The notes below the pieces were generated by a model. It had not been told where the DNA came from. It did not search any database and saw only the letters and a program-made list of their open reading frames with translations. From Anderseniella sp963700885 (GTDB taxonomy: Bacteria > Pseudomonadota > Alphaproteobacteria > Rhizobiales > Aestuariivirgaceae): a DNA stretch of 64,000 bases. The DNA is taken from contig CAVOZJ010000022.1 in NCBI GenBank assembly GCA_963700885.1, forward strand, positions 62,001-126,000. The letters run 5' to 3'. The stretch's first letter is position 1; each line of letters starts with the position of its first letter. The translations under genes were made by a program, and so were the position numbers. This document shows positions 8,807 to 17,048 of the stretch, piece by piece.

Positions 8807-8822
8807 GGCAAGGGGTGAAAGC

Positions 8823-9068
8823 TTGAGCAATCCACAAAAAGCCAGGGCGCTACTGGCCCAGGCGCTCAATGTTCCCGAAACGGATGTGGACAGTTCAACC
8901 ATGATTGGCGTTACCCAGCAGTGGGACAGCCTCGCCCACATGCGGCTTATGCTGGCCCTGGAGGAGGAACTGGGCTGTGAACTGGAAATGGACGCTGTTT
9001 TCAACATTGCCAGTCTCTCGGACGTGGAGTTCATACTATCCGGTGAACAGGCGAGAAAAGACGTCTGA
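8823..9068 (+). CDS. Free-standing acyl/peptidyl carrier protein
   Basis: An 81-residue carrier protein. The phosphopantetheine site is QQWDSLAHMRLMLALEEEL, with the serine of DSL as attachment residue and the typical acidic helix after it. Helix 3 and the closing SLSDVEFIL segment also fit. I chose TTG 8823 because AAGGGG lies about 9 bases upstream; ATG 8793 would overlap the GNAT gene. It is not the housekeeping AcpP, which is more acidic and sits with fab genes. Its placement between a ligase, an acyltransferase and a methyltransferase argues for a dedicated carrier that holds the ligase product. Confidence 0.82.
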   Translation: MSNPQKARALLAQALNVPETDVDSSTMIGVTQQWDSLAHMRLMLALEEELGCELEMDAVFNIASLSDVEFILSGEQARKDV

Positions 9069-9077
9069 AATCGGGGT

Positions 9078-9890
9078 ATGAACAAACTGAGAATTTCAAA
9101 AAAGGATACGATGCCGATGGCGCAGTATGGCGACGAATTTGTTGACCGCCTGCATCTTGTATGGGGACCCGGGTTCCTGTCACCGGGCGGCCCTGCGGAA
9201 GTTGCCAGGATTACCAATGGTCTGGATCTGAACAATGCGCTGGTTCTGGACATAGGTTGCGGCACCGGTGGACCGGCCATCGTTCTTGCCCGGGATCTGG
9301 GCGCGCGCGTGATCTGCATCGATGTGGAACCACAATTGCTCGACCGGGCGTGCGTGCTGGCAAATGCAGCCGGTGTTGGTGACCGGATCGAATACCGTCT
9401 GGTCACTCCGGGACCCCTGCAATTTGAAGACGGATGCGTTGATGTAGTGTTCAGCAAGGATGCCCTGATCCACATCCGCGACAAGAAAGCACTTTATGCG
9501 GAGATCCTGCGCGTTCTGAAACCGGGCGGCGCATTTGCCGCCAGCGACTGGCTGTCAGGTAAAAATGCCACTGAGGATAAGGCGTTGCAACACTACCAGT
9601 CCCTGGCAAAACTTGATTTCACCATGGCCACTGCGGCACAAACGGCTGAGGTTATGCGCCAGGCAGGCTTTGAACACGTCCGGGCCTCGGACCGTAATGC
9701 CTGGTATGCCGAGTTGTCAAAGCAGGAACTTGCCCAGATCGAAGGTCCCCTGCGCGACAGTGTCATCGAGGTTTCGAGCATCGAAACCTATGAACTCTGG
9801 CTGGCGGTCAGGCGGGCGCTCGCAGCCGCTACCAATTCCGACGGACTGCGGCCTACCCACCTGCGCGGCTACAAAGCAAAAGGCCACTGA
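9078..9890 (+). CDS. SAM-dependent N-methyltransferase (phosphoethanolamine/sarcosine type)
   Basis: A 270-residue class I methyltransferase. Motif I is VLDIGCGTGGPAIVLA, the acidic post-I residue is in VICIDVEPQLL, and motif IV/post-IV FSKDALIHIRDK plus VLKPGGAFAASDW are clear. The C-terminal half with the closing LRPTHLRGYK resembles phosphoethanolamine and glycine/sarcosine N-methyltransferases. It starts 9 bases after the carrier protein stop and is the last gene of the unit. It may N-methylate the product or a carrier-bound amino acid; independent phospholipid or betaine methylation is an alternative. It ends 19 bases from the convergent M20 gene. Confidence 0.83.
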   Translation: MNKLRISKKDTMPMAQYGDEFVDRLHLVWGPGFLSPGGPAEVARITNGLDLNNALVLDIGCGTGGPAIVLARDLGARVICIDVEPQLLDRACVLANAAGVGDRIEYRLVTPGPLQFEDGCVDVVFSKDALIHIRDKKALYAEILRVLKPGGAFAASDWLSGKNATEDKALQHYQSLAKLDFTMATAAQTAEVMRQAGFEHVRASDRNAWYAELSKQELAQIEGPLRDSVIEVSSIETYELWLAVRRALAAATNSDGLRPTHLRGYKAKGH

Positions 9891-9909
9891 CGCAGCATGG
9901 CTGTTGCAG

Positions 9910-11202
9910 TTAATTTCCTGTTGCACTCTCCAACCCGCACCACTCTGCAACGAATAATGCAATAGACCCGGTAACCCGCTTCACAGATGCAAGCGATACT
10001 CGCTCGTCAAATCCGTGGATATTCTCTGAATAGGGTCCGTAAACCAGGCACGGTATGTCGCCGTAAAGGACAAACACCCGCCCATCAAGATAACCTGGTG
10101 TCACCAACGTCTCGAGTGATTTGCCATAGGCTGCCGCATGCGCCCTGCCCAGTGCGGCTTCCGCGTCAGAGCCCTCCTCCAGCACATAGCCTTGTGCGAA
10201 AAAGCCGTTGAACTCCACCTCCGGCGGATTGTTCGACAGATAGGCATTGCTTCTGGCGGCCTTGCGAACGCAATCTTCTATCTCCAGAGCGGCATCGCGA
10301 GGATCCACGCCTGGATAAATCGAAATGCGACAGTCGAACGAACACCACGCCGGTACTGAAGAGGCCCAGTCACCACCCTTGATCTTGCCGATATTGAAGT
10401 TGATCGGATGATCGTATTGCTCAAAGTAACGGTGGTTTTTCTGTCGGGCGTTCCAGTCCTCTTCAAGCTTGCGCAGGCCTTTCATGATATCAAAACTGGC
10501 CTCAATGGCATTGGCGCCGGCACTTGCTTCGCGCACGTGAACGGGAAGCCCCCGCACGTGAACCCGAAACCAGATGACGCCGACATTTGCCCGTACCAGC
10601 TTGTCATCTTCCGGCTCCGGGATAATAGCAGCATCCGCCCGATAACCGCGAACCAGTGCCGCCAGCGCACCGTTGCCGGTGCATTCCTCCTCTGTCACTG
10701 ACTGAACATGCACCGTAGCGGCAGGCTGGAAACCAAGCGATTTCAGAGCATCAAGCGCAAATATGTTGGCTGCGATCCCCGCCTTCATGTCCGCACCGCC
10801 ACGTCCATACAACCAGTCACCGTCACGCCACGGCTCAAAGGGAGGTCTGCTCCACATGTCCAGCGGCCCCGCCGGCACCACGTCTATATGGCCGTTAAGT
10901 ATTAACGATCGCCCGGTCTCCTCACGCGAACGCAAGGTGCCAACAACATTGATGGCATTTGTGTAATCGACCTTGACCGGTGAGAATCCGGAATGGTTTT
11001 CGATATCGGCTACATCAATGGCCCAGCGGTCCATTGCATATCCGCGCCGCTTCAACTGGCCGAACAGAAAGTCCTGTGCTGTGTGCTCCTGGCCCCGCAA
11101 CGACGGAAACCGGATCAAATCTTCCATGAACATTGATTGTTCTTCAAACCCGGCATCGACCGCAGCGAGAATATCTTTTGTAAGCGTTCTGTCGAGCATC
11201 AT
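9910..11202 (-). CDS. M20 family metallohydrolase (ArgE/DapE-like)
   Basis: A 430-residue two-metal amidohydrolase. Metal and catalytic residues are visible: LNGHIDVVPAG (His, then catalytic Asp), GRGGADMKAGIAA (bridging Asp), VTEEECTGNGA (catalytic Glu-Glu) and the late IHGFDERV (His). The family removes acyl or aminoacyl groups from amines, as in N-acetylornithine or succinyl-diaminopimelate processing. The start ATG 11202 is set by AGGAG five bases upstream. It reads toward the ligase/ACP/methyltransferase unit and could deacylate its N-acylated product, but being convergent it need not be linked. Confidence 0.87.
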   Translation of the reverse strand: MMLDRTLTKDILAAVDAGFEEQSMFMEDLIRFPSLRGQEHTAQDFLFGQLKRRGYAMDRWAIDVADIENHSGFSPVKVDYTNAINVVGTLRSREETGRSLILNGHIDVVPAGPLDMWSRPPFEPWRDGDWLYGRGGADMKAGIAANIFALDALKSLGFQPAATVHVQSVTEEECTGNGALAALVRGYRADAAIIPEPEDDKLVRANVGVIWFRVHVRGLPVHVREASAGANAIEASFDIMKGLRKLEEDWNARQKNHRYFEQYDHPINFNIGKIKGGDWASSVPAWCSFDCRISIYPGVDPRDAALEIEDCVRKAARSNAYLSNNPPEVEFNGFFAQGYVLEEGSDAEAALGRAHAAAYGKSLETLVTPGYLDGRVFVLYGDIPCLVYGPYSENIHGFDERVSLASVKRVTGSIALFVAEWCGLESATGN

Positions 11203-11424
11203 GTCTACTCCTGCCGGCAGATTGTGTTTTCTCAACGAGACACTGCCACGTGACTGCACGGCTTGCCAGACTTGCAACACCACACTCTGGAGCAAACAGC
11301 CGGTGAAATACTCGCCAGTTCAGAACCCGCCACACAGGGCGTTTGCGATGGAAACACCTCGAGTCTCAATCAAGGACGCCAATCCTTGGCCTGCCATTTG
11401 AACAACCTGCTGGAATAGTCAGAA

Positions 11425-11895
11425 TCATGATGCAGGCAAGGACCCTTTCGCAAGGAAATGCGCCCGCTCTTCGAACGCCGACATGACCTTGCGAACCGCG
11501 ATCTGGAACACCGATCCCAGTGCCAGTTGCAACAGTTTCGACGCCATTTCGTATTCCAGATGGAAGTCGACGTCGCAACCGCCGCGCACCGCGGTGAACA
11601 GCCAGCGATTATCGATATGCCTGACCGGTTCTTCACTGGACGTGGCGCGGATTGTCAGACGCCTTGTGTCGACGACAACCTCCGACACGAAAGTCTCCCT
11701 GAGTCGCAGTTTTGGATACTCAATATCAAGGCTTGCGCAGAAAGACCGTCTGCCGTCACCAAGGTCATTGTCATTCCACACCCGGGCTCCGGTACACAAT
11801 GGCAGGAATTCAGGATAACTGGCGACATCTGCCACAATCTCAAGCAGGTCTTCCGGCGCAAAGCCAATCTTGCGGGTTGTATGGAAGCGGGCCAC
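11425..11895 (-). CDS. ratA: RatA/COQ10-type START-domain protein
   Basis: A small START-fold protein of the RatA/Coq10 family. The hallmark is VADVASYPEFLPLCTGARV, with the rest of the helix-grip fold downstream. Mitochondrial Coq10 binds ubiquinone and helps its delivery to respiratory complexes, whereas E. coli RatA was proposed as a ribosome-association toxin; in alphaproteobacteria the quinone role is the more plausible reading. The start is uncertain. GTG 11895, 10 bases past the lipA stop, gives 156 residues, close to the family length. ATG 11973 would overlap lipA by 68 bases. Neither has a clear ribosome-binding site. It follows lipA directly, an arrangement common in the class. Confidence 0.83.
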   Translation of the reverse strand: MARFHTTRKIGFAPEDLLEIVADVASYPEFLPLCTGARVWNDNDLGDGRRSFCASLDIEYPKLRLRETFVSEVVVDTRRLTIRATSSEEPVRHIDNRWLFTAVRGGCDVDFHLEYEMASKLLQLALGSVFQIAVRKVMSAFEERAHFLAKGSLPAS

Positions 11896-11905
11896 GAATG
11901 AGCGG

Positions 11906-12874
11906 TCAGACAGGTTGCCTGGCGGCTTTGGCAGCACGCGCGGCTCTGAGGCGCGCAAAGTCATCGCCGGCATGATGCGATGACCGGGTCAGCGGACTGG
12001 CAGACACCATCAAAAATCCCTTGGCATAGGCAGATGTTTCCAGACCCTTGAATTCTTCCGGAGTCCAGAAACGATCAATTGGCGCATGTTTTGCAGTTGG
12101 CTGCAGGTACTGACCAATCGTCATGAAATCGATATCTGCAGAACGCATGTCATCCATGACCTGCAGAATGTCTCCACGCTGTTCGCCCAGCCCGACCATG
12201 ACGCCCGACTTGGTAAAAATCCCTGCATCCAGTTCCTTTACCCGCTGCAGCAGACGTAGCGAGTGAAAGTAGCGAGCACCGGGACGAATGCGTGAGTACA
12301 GATGTGGCACTGTTTCCAGGTTGTGATTGAACACGTCAGGCCTGGCATCGACTACAATCTCAAGCGCACCATCCTTGCGCAGGAAGTCAGGTGTCAGAAC
12401 CTCTATTGTCGTTTCTGGCACCGCCTTTCGAATTGCCCGGATAACCTGCGCGAAATGCTCCGCGCCTCCGTCGGCAAGATCATCGCGATCAACCGATGTG
12501 ATGACCGAATGGGTCAATCCCATCTTGGCGACCGCATCCCCAACCCGCTCGGGCTCGCCTTGATCCAGCGCATTCGGAATGCCCGTTGTCACATTGCAGA
12601 ACGCACATGCCCGCGTGCAGATTTCCCCCATGATCATGAATGTAGCGTGTTTTTTTTCCCAGCATTCACCAATATTCGGGCAACCGGCTTCTTCGCATAC
12701 GGTGACGAGGTTGTGATCGCGCACCAGTTGGCGGGTTTCATGATATTTTGCCGACACAGGCGCCTTGACCCGCAACCAGTCCGGTTTGCGCTGTCGGACT
12801 GGATTGTCAGGTTTGTGGACCTTTTCCGGATGCCGCGTGCGCGTCGTCTGTGTTGTGTCGAATACTGTAGCCAA
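11906..12874 (-). CDS. lipA: Lipoyl synthase
   Basis: A 322-residue radical-SAM enzyme that inserts two sulfurs into protein-bound octanoyl groups to make lipoyl cofactors. The auxiliary cluster cysteines lie in CEEAGCPNIGECW, the radical-SAM cluster in CTRACAFCNVTTG, and the C-terminal serine ligand motif appears as RSSHHAGDDF (RSSYHA in most homologs; histidine in place of tyrosine is a mild variant). The length is standard. Its products are needed by the lipoyl domains of PdhB and PdhC encoded a few kilobases upstream on the same strand, so the neighbourhood couples cofactor supply with the complex. Confidence 0.97.
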   Translation of the reverse strand: MATVFDTTQTTRTRHPEKVHKPDNPVRQRKPDWLRVKAPVSAKYHETRQLVRDHNLVTVCEEAGCPNIGECWEKKHATFMIMGEICTRACAFCNVTTGIPNALDQGEPERVGDAVAKMGLTHSVITSVDRDDLADGGAEHFAQVIRAIRKAVPETTIEVLTPDFLRKDGALEIVVDARPDVFNHNLETVPHLYSRIRPGARYFHSLRLLQRVKELDAGIFTKSGVMVGLGEQRGDILQVMDDMRSADIDFMTIGQYLQPTAKHAPIDRFWTPEEFKGLETSAYAKGFLMVSASPLTRSSHHAGDDFARLRAARAAKAARQPV

Positions 12875-13022
12875 GCCTGTTCGCTTTCCAGATCAGGTCT
12901 GGCTTCTGACTGAAACAGTCAAAGTCCATAAAACTGACCGATTCCATAGTAGCGGAGTGGAGTGAGAAAACCTCACCCCGCTCCGGATCATGTTTCCAGG
13001 TTACCATTAACCCGGGTTTGCC

Positions 13023-13271
13023 TTAACGGGACTTGATCATCCGGTAGACAAAAATCAGCAAGCTGGCGCCCGCCACAGCAACAATCAGTTGCCCGATCAG
13101 TCCACCCAGCGATACTCCCAGCGCGGCAAGTATAAAATTGCCAAGCACCGCCCCAGCGATGCCCAGCACGATATTCATCACGAGTCCGGTATCGAAATTC
13201 ATTACTTTTTCTGCAATCCACCCGGCCAAAGCACCGAGAATGATTGTCATGATCCAGCCAAAACCTTCCAT
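13023..13271 (-). CDS. GlsB/YeaQ/YmgE family membrane protein
   Basis: An 82-residue, almost wholly hydrophobic, glycine-rich protein with about three membrane segments. It has the family marks GWIAEKVMNFDTGLVMNIVLG and a C-terminal basic tail (YRMIKSR). These transglycosylase-associated/GlsB proteins are small inner-membrane proteins linked to general stress; their biochemistry is unknown. It lies 42 bases downstream of a paralog of the same family and between lpd and lipA on the same strand. Confidence 0.85.
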   Translation of the reverse strand: MEGFGWIMTIILGALAGWIAEKVMNFDTGLVMNIVLGIAGAVLGNFILAALGVSLGGLIGQLIVAVAGASLLIFVYRMIKSR

Positions 13272-13313
13272 GGTCCCCTCCTGATTGGGTCTGCAGCAGC
13301 AAGCCGATAAGAC

Positions 13314-13601
13314 TCACCTGGCCCTGATCATACGATAAAATGTGATCAGAAGAACAGCCCCGACGACAGATACCAGGACATTGCCCCAGAACCAGCCATT
13401 GAAAATTTCGCCCAGCTGCAATCCAAGTGCATTGGCAATCCAGCCGCCAACGAACGCACCCATGATCCCGATTACAATATTGGTCAAAAGCCCATGGCTT
13501 GCCCCAGTGAGTTTTTCGGCAATCCAGCCAGCCACACCGCCGATGAGCAGTGTACCGAAAATCCCCACACCACCGCCAAGATCCATCAATGCCATATCCA
13601 T
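13314..13601 (-). CDS. GlsB/YeaQ/YmgE family membrane protein
   Basis: A 95-residue paralog of the next gene downstream. It has the same pattern GWIAEKLTGASHGLLTNIVIG, several hydrophobic segments and a YRMIRAR C-terminus. The N-terminus is longer and glycine-rich. The pair looks like a tandem duplication that has diverged. It starts 33 bases after the lpd stop, so it may be read with lpd or from its own promoter. The family is associated with envelope stress; no direct role in lipoate metabolism is known. Confidence 0.85.
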   Translation of the reverse strand: MDMALMDLGGGVGIFGTLLIGGVAGWIAEKLTGASHGLLTNIVIGIMGAFVGGWIANALGLQLGEIFNGWFWGNVLVSVVGAVLLITFYRMIRAR

Positions 13602-13634
13602 TTAGTCAAATCCTCAAATTGGCCCGTCTGACGA

Positions 13635-15080
13635 CTACATATGGATCACGCGGCCATAGGCATCAAGTACGCTTTCGTGCATCATTTCCGAAAGCGTCGG
13701 ATGCGGAAATACCGTGTGCATCAGCTCTTCCTCTGTGGTTTCAAGGCCCATGGCGATTACAAATCCCTGTATCAGTTCCGTGACCTCGGCACCCACCATA
13801 TGCGCGCCCAGCAACTGTCCGGTTTTCTTGTCGAATATGGTCTTGACCAGGCCCTGGTCCTCGCCGAGAGCTATGGCCTTGCCATTGGCCATAAACGGGA
13901 ATCGGCCGATTTTCACATCGATACCCTTTTCCCTGGCAGCGCGTTCGGTCAGTCCCACCGATGCTACCTGCGGATGACAGTAGGTACAGCCAGGTATCTG
14001 TTGCTTTTTCATCGGGTGAACATTCGGCTGGCCGGCAATCTTGTCGATACAAATCACGCCTTCATGTTCTGCCTTGTGGGCAAGCATGGGTGGTCCGGCC
14101 ACATCGCCAATGGCATAAATGCCCGCTATATTGGTATTGCCATATCCGTCAATCACCACACAGCCGCGGTCTGTTTTCACCCCGAGTGCTTCCAGGCCAA
14201 CGTTTTCAATATTGCCAACGACGCCCACCGCAGAAATCACCCGATCTACTTTCAGTTCGGATTTTTTGCCCTTGGCATCTTCAATTGTGACCGTGACGTC
14301 ATTGCCTCCCTTTTTCAGATTTACAACCTTGGTGCCGGTCATGATCTTGAGACCCTTCTTTTCAAGCTGTTTGCGGGCCAGGCCTGCTATCTCCGTGTCT
14401 TCTACCGGCATGATCTGGTCCATGATTTCCACTACTGTAACATCCACGCCCATCGCATTGTAGAAGCTGGCAAACTCAATACCGATGGCGCCAGACCCCA
14501 CAACCAGCAGCTTGCCCGGCATCTCCGGCGGTACCATGGCTTCGAAATAGGTCCAGACCAGTTTACCGTCAGGTTCCAGTCCCGGCAGCGCGCGTGGACG
14601 GGCACCGGTGGCAACGATGATGTGCTTTGCTTTGTAGGTGCCGGGCCCAGCGGCACCCTTGGGGTCGGGATGCGCCGGCGCCATGGGCGGTTTGGCGGAT
14701 TTTGCGACCACTATCTCGCCGGGTTTTGTTATCCTGGCCTCGCCCCAGATTACCTGCACCTTGTTTTTCTTCAACAGATGTTCGACGCCGCCATTCAGGC
14801 GTCCCGAGACGCCCCGCGACCGCTTCACCACTTCAGCTGCATCAAACCCTATATTGTCTGCCGACAGGCCATAGTCCCTGGCGTGGTTCATATAGTGGAA
14901 AATCTCGGCTGACCGCAGCAGCGCCTTGGTCGGAATACAGCCCCAGTTGAGGCAAATGCCACCAAGATGCTCGCGCTCGACAATCGCCACTTTCATTCCC
15001 AGCTGGGCTGCCCGTATCGCGGTGACATATCCCCCGGGGCCCGCCCCGATGATGATTACGTCGAAGCTTGTTTCACTCAT
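13635..15080 (-). CDS. lpdA: Dihydrolipoyl dehydrogenase (E3)
   Basis: A 481-residue FAD disulfide oxidoreductase that reoxidises dihydrolipoyl groups with NAD. The FAD motif DVIIIGAGPGGYVTAIRAA starts at about residue 6. The redox pair is GGICLNWGCIPTKA, the NAD domain has VVGSGAIGIEFA, and the C-terminal active-site base lies in FPHPTLSEMMHES. The start is ATG 15080, whose ATGA overlaps the stop of the GNAT gene, so translation is coupled. An upstream ATG at 15110 in frame is less likely because it lies inside that gene. It is the E3 of the PDH complex encoded just upstream. Confidence 0.96.
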   Translation of the reverse strand: MSETSFDVIIIGAGPGGYVTAIRAAQLGMKVAIVEREHLGGICLNWGCIPTKALLRSAEIFHYMNHARDYGLSADNIGFDAAEVVKRSRGVSGRLNGGVEHLLKKNKVQVIWGEARITKPGEIVVAKSAKPPMAPAHPDPKGAAGPGTYKAKHIIVATGARPRALPGLEPDGKLVWTYFEAMVPPEMPGKLLVVGSGAIGIEFASFYNAMGVDVTVVEIMDQIMPVEDTEIAGLARKQLEKKGLKIMTGTKVVNLKKGGNDVTVTIEDAKGKKSELKVDRVISAVGVVGNIENVGLEALGVKTDRGCVVIDGYGNTNIAGIYAIGDVAGPPMLAHKAEHEGVICIDKIAGQPNVHPMKKQQIPGCTYCHPQVASVGLTERAAREKGIDVKIGRFPFMANGKAIALGEDQGLVKTIFDKKTGQLLGAHMVGAEVTELIQGFVIAMGLETTEEELMHTVFPHPTLSEMMHESVLDAYGRVIHM

Positions 15081-15658
15081 ACCTTCAGTTCCTTCATCAT
15101 CAACAGCCACTCAGCCGAGCCTGTCCGGTCCGTATCGAATGCCACTCGTGCCCGGCGCGCGGTGACCGCATATCCCTTGGCCTCGTACAACCGGCGTGCA
15201 GCATGGTTTTCACTCTCAAAAATGATGCTCATGAACCGTGTGCCCAAGGTACCAGCCAACTCATCGGCATGGTCGAGCAATGCTCCACCGACACCGTTTC
15301 CCCGGTATTCCCCATGCACCGCCAATACATTGACATACCAGCTGCCCGGAGCCTCCGCCTCAAGTTCCATCAATGGCTGAAACGCGGCTGGCACATCGGC
15401 AATGCCGGAAAGATCAATTTCATCATCAAGCCGGTAGCCAACCAGTGCGCCGGCAACAGCGCCGTCCCGTTCCGCAATCCAGGCATTGCGATACGAAAAA
15501 CCACCCTCTTCGCGCATGGCGCGCTTGCGGCCGACTTCCAGCACCGACGCTTCGCCGTCCAGCATGCCATTCCAGACTCCCAATGGAATGCCGTAACCTG
15601 CGCAATCAATCAGGCAAACCAGTTCAGAAGCGTCTTGCCTGGCAGCGGGCCGGATCAC
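15077..15658 (-). CDS. GNAT N-acetyltransferase embedded in the PDH operon
   Basis: A 193-residue GNAT protein. The acetyl-CoA-binding core is clear: VNVLAVHGEYRGNGVGGAL (R-G-N-G-V-G), followed by HAARRLYEAKGY. The start GTG 15658 is fixed by AGGAG seven bases upstream. It lies 10 bases after the pdhC stop and its stop overlaps the lpdA start by four bases, so it is translated as part of the PDH operon. No known subunit of the complex corresponds to it. The complex makes acetyl-CoA, the likely co-substrate, which suggests acetylation of a protein or metabolite tied to pyruvate flux; this is inference. Confidence 0.85.
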   Translation of the reverse strand: MIRPAARQDASELVCLIDCAGYGIPLGVWNGMLDGEASVLEVGRKRAMREEGGFSYRNAWIAERDGAVAGALVGYRLDDEIDLSGIADVPAAFQPLMELEAEAPGSWYVNVLAVHGEYRGNGVGGALLDHADELAGTLGTRFMSIIFESENHAARRLYEAKGYAVTARRARVAFDTDRTGSAEWLLMMKELKV

Positions 15659-15668
15659 GATCAAACTC

Positions 15669-17033
15669 CTAAACCAGCATCGACATCGGGGTTTCCACGT
15701 AGCGGCGGAAGGCTGTGGCAAGTTGACCGCCCAGCGCGCCGTCAATCACACGATGATCGAATGCAAAAGTTGCATTCATTATCGTGGCAATGGCGACAGC
15801 GCCATCTTTCACGACGGGTTTCTGAACCCCTGCTCCGACAGACAGGATGGAGGCGTGCGGCGGATTGATGATAGAAGTGAAATTGTCCACGCCGAACATA
15901 CCCAGGTTCGACACCGCCGTGGTGCCGCCCTGGTATTCTTCCGGTTTCAGCTTCCGGTCGCGGGCGCGTTGTGCCATGTCTTTCACTTCAGTAGAAATCA
16001 TCGACAGGGGCTTCATTTCAGCCTCGCGCACAATCGGTGTGATCAGACCATCGGGTATGGCAACAGCCACTCCCACATCACTGTGTTTGTGCAGCAGCCT
16101 GGCGGTGGAAGTCCACGAAGCATTGGCGTTCGGCACATCACGCAGGGCCAGTGCCAGCGCCTTGATGATGAAGTCGTTCACCGACAGCTTGTAAACAGGC
16201 TTGTCGTCGCCGTCCTTCGGCGCCACCGAGTTGAACTCTGCCCGCGATTTCAACAAGGCATCAAGAGCACAGTCCACCGAGATGAAATAGGCCGGGATGG
16301 TTTGATGGCTTTCGGTCAGGCGTGACGCAATGGTCTTGCGCATGCCGTCATGCGGCAATTCCTCGAATGAGCCTTCGGCAAACAGTTTGCGTACCATGTC
16401 ATCAGATGGACCGGATGCCATGGCTGGACCAGCGGCAGCAGGTGCCGCAGCAGTTGCTGCCGGTGCCGCCGGCGGTACACCGTCCTTTATTGCTGCCTCC
16501 ACATCCAGTTTGATGATCCGGCCATGCGGACCAGATCCGGTCAGCCGGGCAATATCAATGCTGTTTTCCTTGGCAATGCGCCTTGCCAATGGGGACGCAA
16601 AAACACGGGCACCCGGTTCGCGTCCGGGTGCAGAAGGTACATCCTTGGCAGATTTTGTATCAGATTTGGCCGGCGGCGCCTTGGCTTTCTCAGGCTCGAC
16701 GGCTACGTGTTTCTCTGACTGCGATTTGTCAGATGTGCCGTCATTGGGCGTTTTGCTGTCCGCACCGGCTTTTACATCATCGACGCTCTCACCTTCTTCC
16801 AGCAACACTGCTATGACGGTGTTGACCGCCACTTCCTCGGTACCCTCGGCAACAAGGATCTTGCCGACCTTGCCCTCATCCACGGCTTCCACTTCCATGG
16901 TCGCCTTGTCTGTTTCAATCTCTGCAATAATGTCGCCCGAGGTTACGGTGTCACCCTCTTTCACCATCCACCTGGCCAGTTTTCCGGTTTCCATGGTGGG
17001 CGACAGGGCAGGCATCAGAATATCTGTTGGCAT
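15669..17033 (-). CDS. pdhC: Pyruvate dehydrogenase E2, dihydrolipoamide acetyltransferase
   Basis: A 454-residue E2. Domain order: an N-terminal lipoyl domain (1-80) with the lipoylated lysine K43 in ETDKATMEV; an acidic Ala/Pro/Lys-rich linker (80-135); an E3/E1-binding domain with VFASPLARRIAKENSIDI (about 145-175); an Ala/Pro linker; and the catalytic acetyltransferase domain (225-454) ending with the active-site DHRVIDG motif. It transfers the acetyl group from lipoamide to CoA and forms the core of the complex. It has a single lipoyl domain because PdhB carries another. It is 15 bases downstream of pdhB. Confidence 0.97.
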   Translation of the reverse strand: MPTDILMPALSPTMETGKLARWMVKEGDTVTSGDIIAEIETDKATMEVEAVDEGKVGKILVAEGTEEVAVNTVIAVLLEEGESVDDVKAGADSKTPNDGTSDKSQSEKHVAVEPEKAKAPPAKSDTKSAKDVPSAPGREPGARVFASPLARRIAKENSIDIARLTGSGPHGRIIKLDVEAAIKDGVPPAAPAATAAAPAAAGPAMASGPSDDMVRKLFAEGSFEELPHDGMRKTIASRLTESHQTIPAYFISVDCALDALLKSRAEFNSVAPKDGDDKPVYKLSVNDFIIKALALALRDVPNANASWTSTARLLHKHSDVGVAVAIPDGLITPIVREAEMKPLSMISTEVKDMAQRARDRKLKPEEYQGGTTAVSNLGMFGVDNFTSIINPPHASILSVGAGVQKPVVKDGAVAIATIMNATFAFDHRVIDGALGGQLATAFRRYVETPMSMLV

Positions 17034-17048
17034 GACGTTGCGCTCCCC

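Noticed and set aside
13641..14912. 423-codon open frame on the plus strand
   Set aside because: It lies wholly antisense to lpdA; its translation is rich in His, Arg and Cys without domains, a shadow of the real gene.
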